Assembly (NCBI RefSeq): GCF_030490285.1
Contig: NZ_CP129884.1
Span: 2,914,001-2,978,000, forward strand
DNA: 64,000 bases
Source of the DNA: Methylomonas montana
Lineage (GTDB): Bacteria; Pseudomonadota; Gammaproteobacteria; Methylococcales; Methylomonadaceae
Reading direction: 5' to 3'
Under the pieces are notes generated by a model, which worked only from the letters and a program-made list of their open reading frames with translations, was not told where the DNA came from and made no database searches. Below, piece after piece: positions 27,972 to 36,136 of this stretch (within the stretch, counting starts at the first letter, position 1; every line of letters starts with the position of its first letter). Both the position numbers and the translations under genes were made by a program.

Positions 27972-30359
27972 TCAGAGTTTACTCAAAGCATCCTTCGCTT
28001 CGTTCAAGCCATCAAACTCGACCTTTTTATCCACCGCTTTTTGCAGATATTCACGAGCCTTTAGCGGGTCGTTCTGTTTGAAATAAGTCATACCCAAGTG
28101 GTAATTGCTGATCGGCGATTGCGGATCGCGCTCAACCACTTTCAACAGAATCTCCTTGGCCTTGTCGTAACCGCCTTGTTTGTAGGCAATCCAGCCTACG
28201 GTGTCCATCATGTTGGGGTTATTGGTTTGCAATAAAGGCTCGGCCAACTTCGCCGCACGCTCTAAATTAGCCGGGCTGGAAGAAAAATCCGATAAGTAAC
28301 TGGCCAGATTATTAACCGCGACCACCGAATCCGGATGCTGTTTGTAAGACTCTTCATAAAGCGCCAACACTTGCTCATGCTGACCTTCTCGGTGATACAA
28401 ACGCGCTAGATCGTCCACCAATTCCAAGGCGCCTTTACTCTTATCGATACCCTTTTTATAAATATCGATCGCCCCCTGTTTATTCTTTTGCGCCAGTTCG
28501 ATCAAGGCCAAATTGCGATACGGGCTGTACCACTCCGGCTTAATATCCAGGGCTTTCAAATAAGCGGTTTTGGCTTCGCTGAATTTTTGATCGTTCAGAT
28601 AAGCGCCACCCATCAGGTTATAGGCAATAAAATGATCGGGCTGCTGCTTGACGACTTGTTGCAGTTTGCCGATAGCCTTGTCGGATTGTTTCAGTACCAG
28701 GTAACTTTTCACCATTTCGGTCAACGGCTCGATAGCATCCGGCTTACGGGCCAGGGCTTTTTGAAATGCTTCGACGCTGGCTTCCAATTTGCCTTCCGCC
28801 TGATAACCCAAACCGGACATATAAAAGCCGGTGGCATCCTTATCGAATAACTGCTGAACCTGCTTGGCGATTTCCTGGGCCTTATCCCAATGTTTTTGGC
28901 CAATCTCCAGTTTGAACATCGCCTCCAGCCCTTTCAGACTCTTCGGATTGGCTTTTAGTAACGCTTCTATCTGCTGTCTAGCCTGATCCTGATGACCCGA
29001 TTTCAAGGACAAACCGACCAGATCCAAGCGCGCGGTTTCGTCAGCCGGCGCCGCTGCGACTACCTTCTCCATGTTCTCTTTTGCCAACTCTTCCTCATTG
29101 TTACGAAGATGAGCAGCGGCCAACATCTTTAAAACCCCGATATTATTGGGCTGATCGACCAATACCGACCGGAAATCGGCAATCGCCTCGGGAATTTTGT
29201 TCTCGGCCAAGGAAAATTGACCGCGCATGGTTAAAGCCTCGGCATCGCGCGGATTGTTATCCAATACCTCCTTGATCAAACCCTTGGCTTCGTCGCCGCG
29301 CTTGGTCATCGCATATAGAGCAGCCAATTTATTGCGAGCAACAATCCCATTTCGGCCCAGTTTGTCCTGATCAACTACTTCCTTCAGAGTCGCTTCGGCC
29401 TTATCGAGTTCTTTCTTGGCTAGTTGGATATTTGCCAGCTTGAATTTCAGTTCATAGGCGTCCGGTTTTTGCTCAATCATCGGCAATAATTCGGCGACTG
29501 CGACTTCCGGGCTACGTTTTTCCATCAGAAAATCCACCAGGAAGGTTTTGGCGGTGTCGTTGTCCGGCAATGCTTGTACGGCATTGCGCAAGGTCGATTC
29601 GGCCTTATCGACCTGGTTGGTGCCAATCTGGAACAAGGCTAATGTCCGATAATGCTGCAATTGCTGCGGCTCCAGCTTGACGATTTCCGCCAGCATCGCT
29701 TCCGCATCGGCTATTTGATTGTTTTTCGCATACAATCCGGCCAACATGCTGCGCAACGCCACATTATCGGCTTTCTTCTCGATAGCCTGTTTTAACAAAC
29801 TAATGGCTTTATCGACTTTATCCAGCCTGGCCTGGATAGAGGCCATCATCAACGTCGCCGGCACATCGTCTGGATTGTTTTTCAGCGCGCGTTCGACCGT
29901 CATAATCGCGCCGTCGCTATTATTTTTCGCGGCCTGCACGCCTGCAAACAACACCAACGCTTCGACATTGTCGGGTTCTTTAGCCAAGGCTTCTCCTGCC
30001 ATTTTTTCGGCGTCTTCGACAGCACGGTTCAGCAATAACAGCTGACCGACCCTGACTCTGGCCATCACGTGGTTTTCACTGCCGGCTACGACGATACTGT
30101 ATTCCTTAAAGGCATTTTCAATTTTGCCTTGCTTGCTTAAGGCCTCCGCCATTTGAAAATGGCTTTCCCAATCCTTGGGATCGATTTGCAGCACATTTTT
30201 AAAAGCCAGCTGGGCTTTTTCATAATCGCCCGCCTGATACAGCTGTTTACCTTCCTCCATGTATTTCGCTTTCCGTTCATCGGCGCCGTTACAGGCCACC
30301 AAGCCGGTCGTCAACACAACAATGCCCAAATTTTTTAAAAGATTTTGTTTTGTCGTCAT
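27972..30359 (-). CDS. TPR-repeat lipoprotein, PrsT-like
   Basis: A 795-residue lipoprotein (lipobox Cys23 in TTGLVACNG) made almost entirely of TPR helical repeats; typical units are YEKAQLAFKNVLQIDPKDWE and AYLKALDIKPEWYSPYRNLA. It resembles PrsT, the TPR lipoprotein that accompanies exosortase/EPS loci (about 900 residues in other species). It is convergent with the EPS export module and downstream, on its own strand, of the DUF2341-ExbB operon, from which it is separated by 155 bp and a hairpin. By analogy with AlgK and PelB it may scaffold polymer export in the periplasm (inference). Confidence 0.88.
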   Translation of the reverse strand: MTTKQNLLKNLGIVVLTTGLVACNGADERKAKYMEEGKQLYQAGDYEKAQLAFKNVLQIDPKDWESHFQMAEALSKQGKIENAFKEYSIVVAGSENHVMARVRVGQLLLLNRAVEDAEKMAGEALAKEPDNVEALVLFAGVQAAKNNSDGAIMTVERALKNNPDDVPATLMMASIQARLDKVDKAISLLKQAIEKKADNVALRSMLAGLYAKNNQIADAEAMLAEIVKLEPQQLQHYRTLALFQIGTNQVDKAESTLRNAVQALPDNDTAKTFLVDFLMEKRSPEVAVAELLPMIEQKPDAYELKFKLANIQLAKKELDKAEATLKEVVDQDKLGRNGIVARNKLAALYAMTKRGDEAKGLIKEVLDNNPRDAEALTMRGQFSLAENKIPEAIADFRSVLVDQPNNIGVLKMLAAAHLRNNEEELAKENMEKVVAAAPADETARLDLVGLSLKSGHQDQARQQIEALLKANPKSLKGLEAMFKLEIGQKHWDKAQEIAKQVQQLFDKDATGFYMSGLGYQAEGKLEASVEAFQKALARKPDAIEPLTEMVKSYLVLKQSDKAIGKLQQVVKQQPDHFIAYNLMGGAYLNDQKFSEAKTAYLKALDIKPEWYSPYRNLALIELAQKNKQGAIDIYKKGIDKSKGALELVDDLARLYHREGQHEQVLALYEESYKQHPDSVVAVNNLASYLSDFSSSPANLERAAKLAEPLLQTNNPNMMDTVGWIAYKQGGYDKAKEILLKVVERDPQSPISNYHLGMTYFKQNDPLKAREYLQKAVDKKVEFDGLNEAKDALSKL

Positions 30360-30477
30360 TAGTCTCTCGATGCTTCTTGCGTTTGGTAATTTAGCCGCTT
30401 AAAAAATTGCCGCTTGCTGGATTTTAACTTATTTGGGCCGTTAATCCTTAGGGCTTTGGGTAAATAGGGGGTGCGTA

Positions 30478-30500
30478 AGGTGCGGCATTACGCCGCACCT
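30478..30500 (-). terminator. Stem-loop after coiled-coil gene
   Basis: AGGTGCGGC and GCCGCACCT pair perfectly around a five-base loop, 15 bp after the stop of the coiled-coil gene. No T-run follows, so termination is probable but not certain. Confidence 0.55.
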
Positions 30501-30514
30501 AGCCAAACGAGGGA

Positions 30515-31183
30515 TTATTGCGTGGTAGTCGGCCGCGCGATGGAGTCGGCGGCAGACTGCTTTTGGTACTGAGCGGCGTTCAGCTTATCTTCGTATTCCT
30601 GGACGATAGTTTCCATTTCCACGCTTTTAAATTGCAGCACTGCTTCGTGTTCCAGCAGGCTGGCCAAGGCGTCTTTATGTTCGTATCGTTCCAGCAGTTC
30701 CTTGGCCGCTTCGTAAAGCTTGAGATTATGGCCATCACAAACACCCAACTGCTGCTCGGTCGCTTGCTGCTTACCGTTCAATGCCGTGAATTGTGCATTC
30801 AAATCGGCTTTAGCCTGGCTGATTTCCTTATGTTTTTCGATAACTTCCAGCAGCCTGGCATTGGTTTTTTCCAGACGCTCGCGTACCTCGCCAGTGGAGT
30901 TTTTCTGCACCGACAGTTCGCCACCCAGTCGTTCCTTGGCGGCGACGGCGGCGGAATGGTCTTTTTTCAGTTGTTCAAACTGCTGCAATTGCTCGGTCAG
31001 TTTGGCCGATTCGGCTTTCGCCGCATCGCGCTCGGCGGTGAGGCTTTTGACCATGGCTTGCAGCTTCAGCACCGCACCGCTATCCGCCTTACCCGCGTCG
31101 CGTGGGGCGGCTTGCGATGGTGACACAAGTAAATAAGTCGATAAAAAAACCAAGCCTAAGCATTGTTTGCTCACATTTTTCAT
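30515..31183 (-). CDS. Exported coiled-coil protein
   Basis: A 222-residue protein with a signal peptide (CLGLVFLSTYLLVSPSQA) followed by a long coiled coil (about residues 40-150, with heptads such as LQAMVKSLTAERDAAKAESA) and a shorter helical C-terminus. I do not recognise a family beyond general similarity to periplasmic helical spacer proteins. The start is fixed at 31183 by a GGCGGGG upstream. It is 11 bp after the porin gene, the last member of the exbB-exbD-tonB-porin operon, so it probably works in the same periplasm-spanning assembly (inference). Confidence 0.8.
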   Translation of the reverse strand: MKNVSKQCLGLVFLSTYLLVSPSQAAPRDAGKADSGAVLKLQAMVKSLTAERDAAKAESAKLTEQLQQFEQLKKDHSAAVAAKERLGGELSVQKNSTGEVRERLEKTNARLLEVIEKHKEISQAKADLNAQFTALNGKQQATEQQLGVCDGHNLKLYEAAKELLERYEHKDALASLLEHEAVLQFKSVEMETIVQEYEDKLNAAQYQKQSAADSIARPTTTQ

Positions 31184-31194
31184 ACAAACCCCGC

Positions 31195-32889
31195 CTAAAA
31201 TTGCGTATTGATGTCCATTTGCAGCACATCGACACCCCAGGCCGGCCCGGTAATGATGTCGGCACTCAACCAACGACCCGTCAGCCAGACATTTTTCATC
31301 AAGCCGTAATTGCCACCGATAAACCAGCCTTTAACATTGGTACCGCCCAGATGGAAATCGGAATCGGTGAACGCATCCAGTACCGAGTCGCGGCCAACAT
31401 ATTTATAAGCGGCGAATACATTCCAATGCCCAGCCACTTCCGCCTTCGGCCAACCGAAATCGGCACGGAATTGCCAGGCGGTGGTTTTCGCATCGACGCT
31501 CGATCCGTAAAGCCGGCTGACCTGCTCTTGATCAAAGCCAATGTTTTTTGCGTAATCGCCGCTGAGCCGCAAATGATACGGTGCAAACACCGCCATGTCA
31601 TAGGAGGCGTTCAGATTGATGATGTTGAAGTCCGGCGCTAAACCAACCGTGGCTGGAAATGTACCCGGCGCCAAGCGTGTACCTTCCTTACAGATAGTCG
31701 CCAAAGTGTTGCCGCCCTGAATAAAGTCGGGCCGCGAAGCGTTATTAGCGCGATTATTGGTATCGCAAGTACCAGAGGTTGTGGTGTTTTGTGTCGCCTG
31801 TAAATTGACGTAATCGTAATAGGCCGCGCCCACTTTCAGGCTATCCTGGTTGACAAAGCCCCAATCCAAGCCGGCCTGACCGCCGAACAACCATTTGTCG
31901 TTGCTGAATGCGGTCTCCTGCAACGGAAACGCCCCGGCCGTAAAAAACACCGACCGGGAATGATCGCCAGACTCCATTAAACTATCGGAACCGCCCAGAC
32001 GATGCCGAACCGTACCAGCAAAACCCTCGAACGATAAATCGGTATCCCAGACCATTTCGCTGCCACCGCTAAACTCGCCGCCGCCGGTATACCAGGGGTT
32101 TTTGATCCGGCCGCCGCTCAGCGTCAGCCATTTGAATTTTTCGTCGTCCACAGCATCGTATTGCAAATAGGCCCGATCCACCGTAAAGTCGTATTTGTTG
32201 CCGTAATTAGCCATGGTTTGATTGGTCGACACCGGATCGCGCTGATTGCCGGTCGCCAAGCGCACGCCGGCTTTCAAACCGTCGGTAATATTGGCATCGA
32301 TTCCCAGACGCAGCCGCTGGCGAAACCGTTGTCTGTCGTTGGTCGTGTTGTAATACCGGTCAAGTCCAGCATTCGTCACGCCGCCGTTGTCGTTGATAGC
32401 TTGGTAGTCGATGTAAGAATCGGCAATATTGTCATCGGCCTGATATTCATGCTGAGAACGCAAGCGAATATCGCCGGACAACTTGAAACGCTTAGTCCAA
32501 TCCGGCAACGCATTCGGTAAGCCCCATTGCTCGTTCTTGGCCTTCTGCATCACGTCGCCGACCACTTCCTCGCGCAGTTCGCTACGCACCTGCTGGCGGA
32601 TCTCGTCCTTCACAAAATCCGGCACATACGCCACCCGCACTTCGTCGGCCGGCACCGTTTCCTTGCCCGCCGCCGCTTTGGCTTCGGCAGCTTGCTGGCC
32701 TGCTTCGACTTCGGCCTGCTTGATCATTTCGTTTGCCGCTTTGTCGGTGATCACCCCTTGCTTGACCAGTTGTTTGATCAAATTGGTCGTGGTGTTGCGC
32801 AGTTTCAGTAACTCTTCCTTTTCACCGGCCTGCACCGTGCCGATCAGCCCGGATAGCGCCAAGGCCATCAGCTGTTTTTTGTTCGCCAT
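31195..32889 (-). CDS. Putative porin with N-terminal coiled coil
   Basis: A 564-residue outer-membrane protein resembling the Porin_5 / putative-porin family. After a signal peptide (MALALSGLIGTVQA) comes a helical part of about 110 residues (KQGVITDKAANEMIKQAEVE, EIRQQVRSELREEVVGDVMQ) and then a beta-barrel beginning at FKLSGDIRLRSQHEYQ and ending in the outer-membrane signature DVLQMDINTQF, with C-terminal Phe. The helical part may span to peptidoglycan. It follows tonB by 19 bp. No TonB box or plug domain was seen, so it is not a standard TonB-dependent receptor. Confidence 0.86.
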   Translation of the reverse strand: MANKKQLMALALSGLIGTVQAGEKEELLKLRNTTTNLIKQLVKQGVITDKAANEMIKQAEVEAGQQAAEAKAAAGKETVPADEVRVAYVPDFVKDEIRQQVRSELREEVVGDVMQKAKNEQWGLPNALPDWTKRFKLSGDIRLRSQHEYQADDNIADSYIDYQAINDNGGVTNAGLDRYYNTTNDRQRFRQRLRLGIDANITDGLKAGVRLATGNQRDPVSTNQTMANYGNKYDFTVDRAYLQYDAVDDEKFKWLTLSGGRIKNPWYTGGGEFSGGSEMVWDTDLSFEGFAGTVRHRLGGSDSLMESGDHSRSVFFTAGAFPLQETAFSNDKWLFGGQAGLDWGFVNQDSLKVGAAYYDYVNLQATQNTTTSGTCDTNNRANNASRPDFIQGGNTLATICKEGTRLAPGTFPATVGLAPDFNIINLNASYDMAVFAPYHLRLSGDYAKNIGFDQEQVSRLYGSSVDAKTTAWQFRADFGWPKAEVAGHWNVFAAYKYVGRDSVLDAFTDSDFHLGGTNVKGWFIGGNYGLMKNVWLTGRWLSADIITGPAWGVDVLQMDINTQF

Positions 32890-32908
32890 TTGTTTACCCG
32901 TTGGATGA

Positions 32909-33562
32909 TTAAATACGTGATGAAATCTTTAACTTGATCGGCTGCTGCATGCCGGGCGGCGGCGCCTCGGCTACCCGGTCGAACTTGTTCAATAAACGAC
33001 CCAGAAGCTCGTCGATGTCGGCGTCGTTACTGCCCTTGGTTAATTCGACTCGTTCCACCGAACCGTCGGCCTTTAGCCACACCTTGACGATCGCGGTATA
33101 GCCTTTGCGACGCAGTTCCTCATGGCTACTCAATAGATTCAGGATGCCGTTCTTGACCAAGCCACCGTACCAAGCGTAAGGATTGCCGCCGCCACCGAAC
33201 AGGCCAGTCCCACCCTTGCGGGCCGCCAGTCCGAAACCATCCGTTCCCGCCGTGCCTTCGGCGTCCAGTCCCAGATCGCGAGCCGGCGCTTCGTCCGGTG
33301 GCGTTTCCGGCATCGGTTCCGGTTCAGGCTCCGGTTGTTCGATTTTTTCCTTGATTTCCGGCTCGGGCGGCTTTTCCACTTTCGGCGGAGGCGGAGGTGG
33401 CGGTTTCATTAAGGTGATGGGCTGGATCTTTTTCTCGTTTTTCGCCGGCTTCTTATCGATAAAGTCGACGATGACTTTGACGATGTAAAACACCGCCAGC
33501 GCCGCCAGCAAGCCGCCAATAATTCTGGGGATATACACCCGTAAGTGTTTCTTTTCGGACAT
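32909..33562 (-). CDS. TonB-like energy transducer
   Basis: A 217-residue single-pass protein: a short basic cytoplasmic end, one membrane helix (IIGGLLAALAVFYIVKVIVD), a Pro/Glu/Lys-rich spacer including eight prolines in a row, and a C-terminal TonB/TolA-like domain (GYTAIVKVWLKADGSVERVE, ending in PIKLKISSRI). It differs from the other TonB of the window in having a Gly-rich stretch (TGLFGGGGNPYAWYGGLVK) before the C-terminal domain. It is 11 bp after exbD and 19 bp before the porin gene. Confidence 0.88.
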   Translation of the reverse strand: MSEKKHLRVYIPRIIGGLLAALAVFYIVKVIVDFIDKKPAKNEKKIQPITLMKPPPPPPPKVEKPPEPEIKEKIEQPEPEPEPMPETPPDEAPARDLGLDAEGTAGTDGFGLAARKGGTGLFGGGGNPYAWYGGLVKNGILNLLSSHEELRRKGYTAIVKVWLKADGSVERVELTKGSNDADIDELLGRLLNKFDRVAEAPPPGMQQPIKLKISSRI

Positions 33563-33573
33563 GGCTGAATGCG

Positions 33574-33978
33574 CTATTTGACAAGACTTTGCGTTACCAA
33601 GCCGACCTGGGTGATTTCCAGCTTGCCCAGCAAGGCCAGAATATCCACCACGCTTTGATATTGCACCGTGGCATCGCCCTTCACCACCACCGGCAACTCC
33701 GGATTGGCGGCCTTGTATTGCAACAGAGTCGACTCCAGTTGCTCCATGGTCACCGGAAAAGTATCCAGAAAAATAGTGCCGTCGGCGGTGACGGTAATCG
33801 CCTTGGTTTGCGGCTTGGCCAGACTGGGCGTGTTGCTGGCTTTGGGCAGGTTGACTTGCACGCCCTGTACTGCCGCGGTGGTCATTAAAATAAATACCAC
33901 CAACAGTACATACGCCAAATCCAGCATCGGCGTGACGTTGATTTCGTCGTACGCGGCATTTTCTTCTTGGACTTTCAT
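33574..33978 (-). CDS. ExbD/TolR-family protein
   Basis: A 134-residue ExbD. The membrane helix carries the essential Asp in INVTPMLDLAYVLLVVFILM, followed by a periplasmic domain (GDATVQYQSVVDILALLGKL). It is part of the DUF2341-exbB operon; a 168-bp gap containing a REP-type repeat separates it from exbB. Sequence similarity to the other ExbD in this window is limited to the membrane segment, so the two Ton systems are old paralogues rather than a recent duplication. Confidence 0.93.
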   Translation of the reverse strand: MKVQEENAAYDEINVTPMLDLAYVLLVVFILMTTAAVQGVQVNLPKASNTPSLAKPQTKAITVTADGTIFLDTFPVTMEQLESTLLQYKAANPELPVVVKGDATVQYQSVVDILALLGKLEITQVGLVTQSLVK

Positions 33979-34012
33979 ATCGTTATTCTCTTGATCAACA
34001 GGTGGCTGTCAC

Positions 34013-34108
34013 GTAGGTTGGACTCCCTCGATAGCGCGCAACCGGACACATCGAAGCCAACACGTCGGGTTACGCCCTTCGACTGCGCTCAGGACTAACC
34101 CGACCTAC
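34013..34108. repeat. REP-like inverted element between exbB and exbD
   Basis: GTAGGTTG at the left end is matched, in inverted orientation and with one mismatch, by CGACCTAC at the right end; the interior has further partial pairing. The terminal GTAGGTTG motif recurs in the larger element near 53.7 kb, so it is a dispersed intergenic repeat. It lies in the gap between exbB and exbD, where it could alter relative expression. Confidence 0.7.
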
Positions 34109-34146
34109 ATTTTTCTAATGCTCTACCGTAAACGGGCGAAAGATGA

Positions 34147-35934
34147 TCAGCTATGCTGCTCGGCCAGTTTGGCGACGAACTCGTCGACGAACACGTGCAT
34201 GTCGGCGGTCACCATCTTGATCTGGCTGCCCAGATAGTTGTAGCCAAACAGCGCCGGAATAGCCACAGCCAGACCGGCGACCGTGGCCACCAGCGCGGCG
34301 GCGATACCCGGTGCGATGGCGTTGACGTTGACTTCCCCGCTCGCCGCGATGGCGGCGAAGGTAATCATTACCCCCACCACGGTACCCAGCAGTCCCAGGA
34401 ACGGACCGCCGGAAATAGCGATGGTCAGCAACACCATTTGCGAATTGAGTTTTTGCAATTCCCGCACCAATACGCCGTCCATAGACGCCTTCACCGCATT
34501 CAGACCTTGTGAGGATAGAATCATGTCGGCAGCCTCGGCCCCAACGCCTTTAGGCAGACGTTTGTTCATTTCCTGTACGCCGACGTGATAAATCCGGTAG
34601 ATGGACGAACCGGCAAAGGCGGCATGATTGCCGGTCAAAGACAACAACAGCGGCGACTCGTCGAAATCTGCCTGCCCTTCTTCGTCCTGATGATCCAGAT
34701 TGCTGATGTTCTTAGCACCCAACTGACTGAAAGCGTCTTCAAACTTCTTGTTTTCGCTGCGAGTACGGCTCAGCACGATGGCTTTGCTGATCATCACCAG
34801 GGTACTGATGATAAACATCACCCCTAAAATACCGATGATGACCCAGCCGTCGATGGTGACGTTATTCAGCGTCGAAACCAGATAGGATTCGCTGCCGCCT
34901 TCGCTGTCCGGGGTGCTGTCTTCGCCGTAGTTCAACAATGCCGAAGACTGGCCCTGCATCATCGTCGCGAATTGCAGGTAGTTTTGATCGCGGGCCACTT
35001 TAGCAATGCCAAACTCGTCGATCGCGCCGACAAAACCGCGTGTACCGTCCACGGCCGCGCCGATACTGCTATCGCCCAACAAGGCCGAGACGCTGGCCGG
35101 CAAGATACCGACGGCTTTGCCGTCCACATACAAGGTAAAACCGTCCTTATTGCCGGCAACCGCCAAATGTTGCCAAGCCGCCAGATTCAAATCCACCGGG
35201 CTGACCAATTCCTTACGATTGACTTCCAAAATCGGCGTCTGGCCTCTAACGGATAAAATCAAGCCGTCGCGTTGAAACAGCACGCCATTGCTTTGCGCCT
35301 GGTCGATTTTCACCCATGAAGACACCGTCCAACCGAACTCGACGGACATTTGGATCGCCGGTGTCGCGGCGATACGAATAGATTGGCTGCCGTTGAATCC
35401 GCCCGCGTCGCCGGCCGCCCCGCCTTCGACCACAGTCTGGGTGGCGGAAGCGGGTTGATTCGCATAAGCAGTGGCATCCTTAACCGGACCAGCCTCGAAA
35501 TGATAAGCGACCGCCTGGGCGACATCGAAGAGGCCCGCGCCGTCCTGACCGTCCACCGCTTTCGGGTTGCCGTAGTACATCCAGAACATCGGCTCGTCGG
35601 CCGTGGCAATATCCTTGGGCAATTTCACCCAGATCAAAGCCATTTCATTGATAGGATCGATTTTCTCGATATAGAACTTCAGCGGCGTTTTATCGTCGCC
35701 GGCCAGAAACCGCAAATCCTTGCCGTTCTCGGCCAGATCGGCAAAGTAACTGAAATTGCCGGTATGCAAACGCACCAGCACCAGTCCCTCGCCGACCGGC
35801 TTGACGCTGTCTTGCTGCAATCGCTGGGCATCGATGGTGATTTTCTTTCTGTAACCCCAGTCGTCGTTCCACCAGGCTTGCGCCAGGCCGGGTACCGCTA
35901 ACAGGGTCAATACTAACAGGGCAATCCGCTTCAT
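34147..35934 (-). CDS. ExbB with secreted DUF2341/LamG-like N-terminal module
   Basis: A 595-residue fusion. After a signal peptide (IALLVLTLLAVPGLAQA) comes a DUF2341 domain (WWNDDWGYRKKITID through DEPMFWMYYGNPKAVDGQ, about residues 21-130), then a LamG/concanavalin-like domain (about 180-325; VSSWVKIDQ, WQHLAVAGNKDGFTLYVDGK, GAIDEFGIAKVAR), a membrane helix (WVIIGILGVMFIISTLVMIS), a cytoplasmic loop and the two ExbB helices (GPFLGLLGTVVGVMITFAAI; AALVATVAGLAVAIPALFGY). I start at ATG 35934 behind GAGAG; a TTG four codons upstream is weaker. The periplasmic module is predicted to bind carbohydrate or a surface partner. It heads the operon exbD-tonB-porin-coiled coil. Confidence 0.92.
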   Translation of the reverse strand: MKRIALLVLTLLAVPGLAQAWWNDDWGYRKKITIDAQRLQQDSVKPVGEGLVLVRLHTGNFSYFADLAENGKDLRFLAGDDKTPLKFYIEKIDPINEMALIWVKLPKDIATADEPMFWMYYGNPKAVDGQDGAGLFDVAQAVAYHFEAGPVKDATAYANQPASATQTVVEGGAAGDAGGFNGSQSIRIAATPAIQMSVEFGWTVSSWVKIDQAQSNGVLFQRDGLILSVRGQTPILEVNRKELVSPVDLNLAAWQHLAVAGNKDGFTLYVDGKAVGILPASVSALLGDSSIGAAVDGTRGFVGAIDEFGIAKVARDQNYLQFATMMQGQSSALLNYGEDSTPDSEGGSESYLVSTLNNVTIDGWVIIGILGVMFIISTLVMISKAIVLSRTRSENKKFEDAFSQLGAKNISNLDHQDEEGQADFDESPLLLSLTGNHAAFAGSSIYRIYHVGVQEMNKRLPKGVGAEAADMILSSQGLNAVKASMDGVLVRELQKLNSQMVLLTIAISGGPFLGLLGTVVGVMITFAAIAASGEVNVNAIAPGIAAALVATVAGLAVAIPALFGYNYLGSQIKMVTADMHVFVDEFVAKLAEQHS

Positions 35935-36082
35935 GTTCACTCTCAAATCAAAACATATCGCGGATTATCCCGACATTTGTTTACATTTTTATGACAATTC
36001 CTTGAATTTTATTGCTCGACGCCATTTGAAAAATCATCACGAAAGAGATACGCATGACGCCGCCGATAATCGCGGCTGGCAC

Positions 36083-36114
36083 GGAAAAAAGGCTTGCCGG
36101 CAAAGTGCCGGCAA
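36083..36114 (-). terminator. Intrinsic terminator of the giant exoprotein gene
   Basis: On the minus strand GCTTGCCGGCA and TGCCGGCAAGC form a perfect 11-bp stem with a three-base loop, followed by CCTTTTTT. It lies 22 bp after the stop of the exoprotein gene and is a textbook Rho-independent terminator. Confidence 0.92.
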
Positions 36115-36136
36115 GCTTTAGAACTTTAACGATAGG

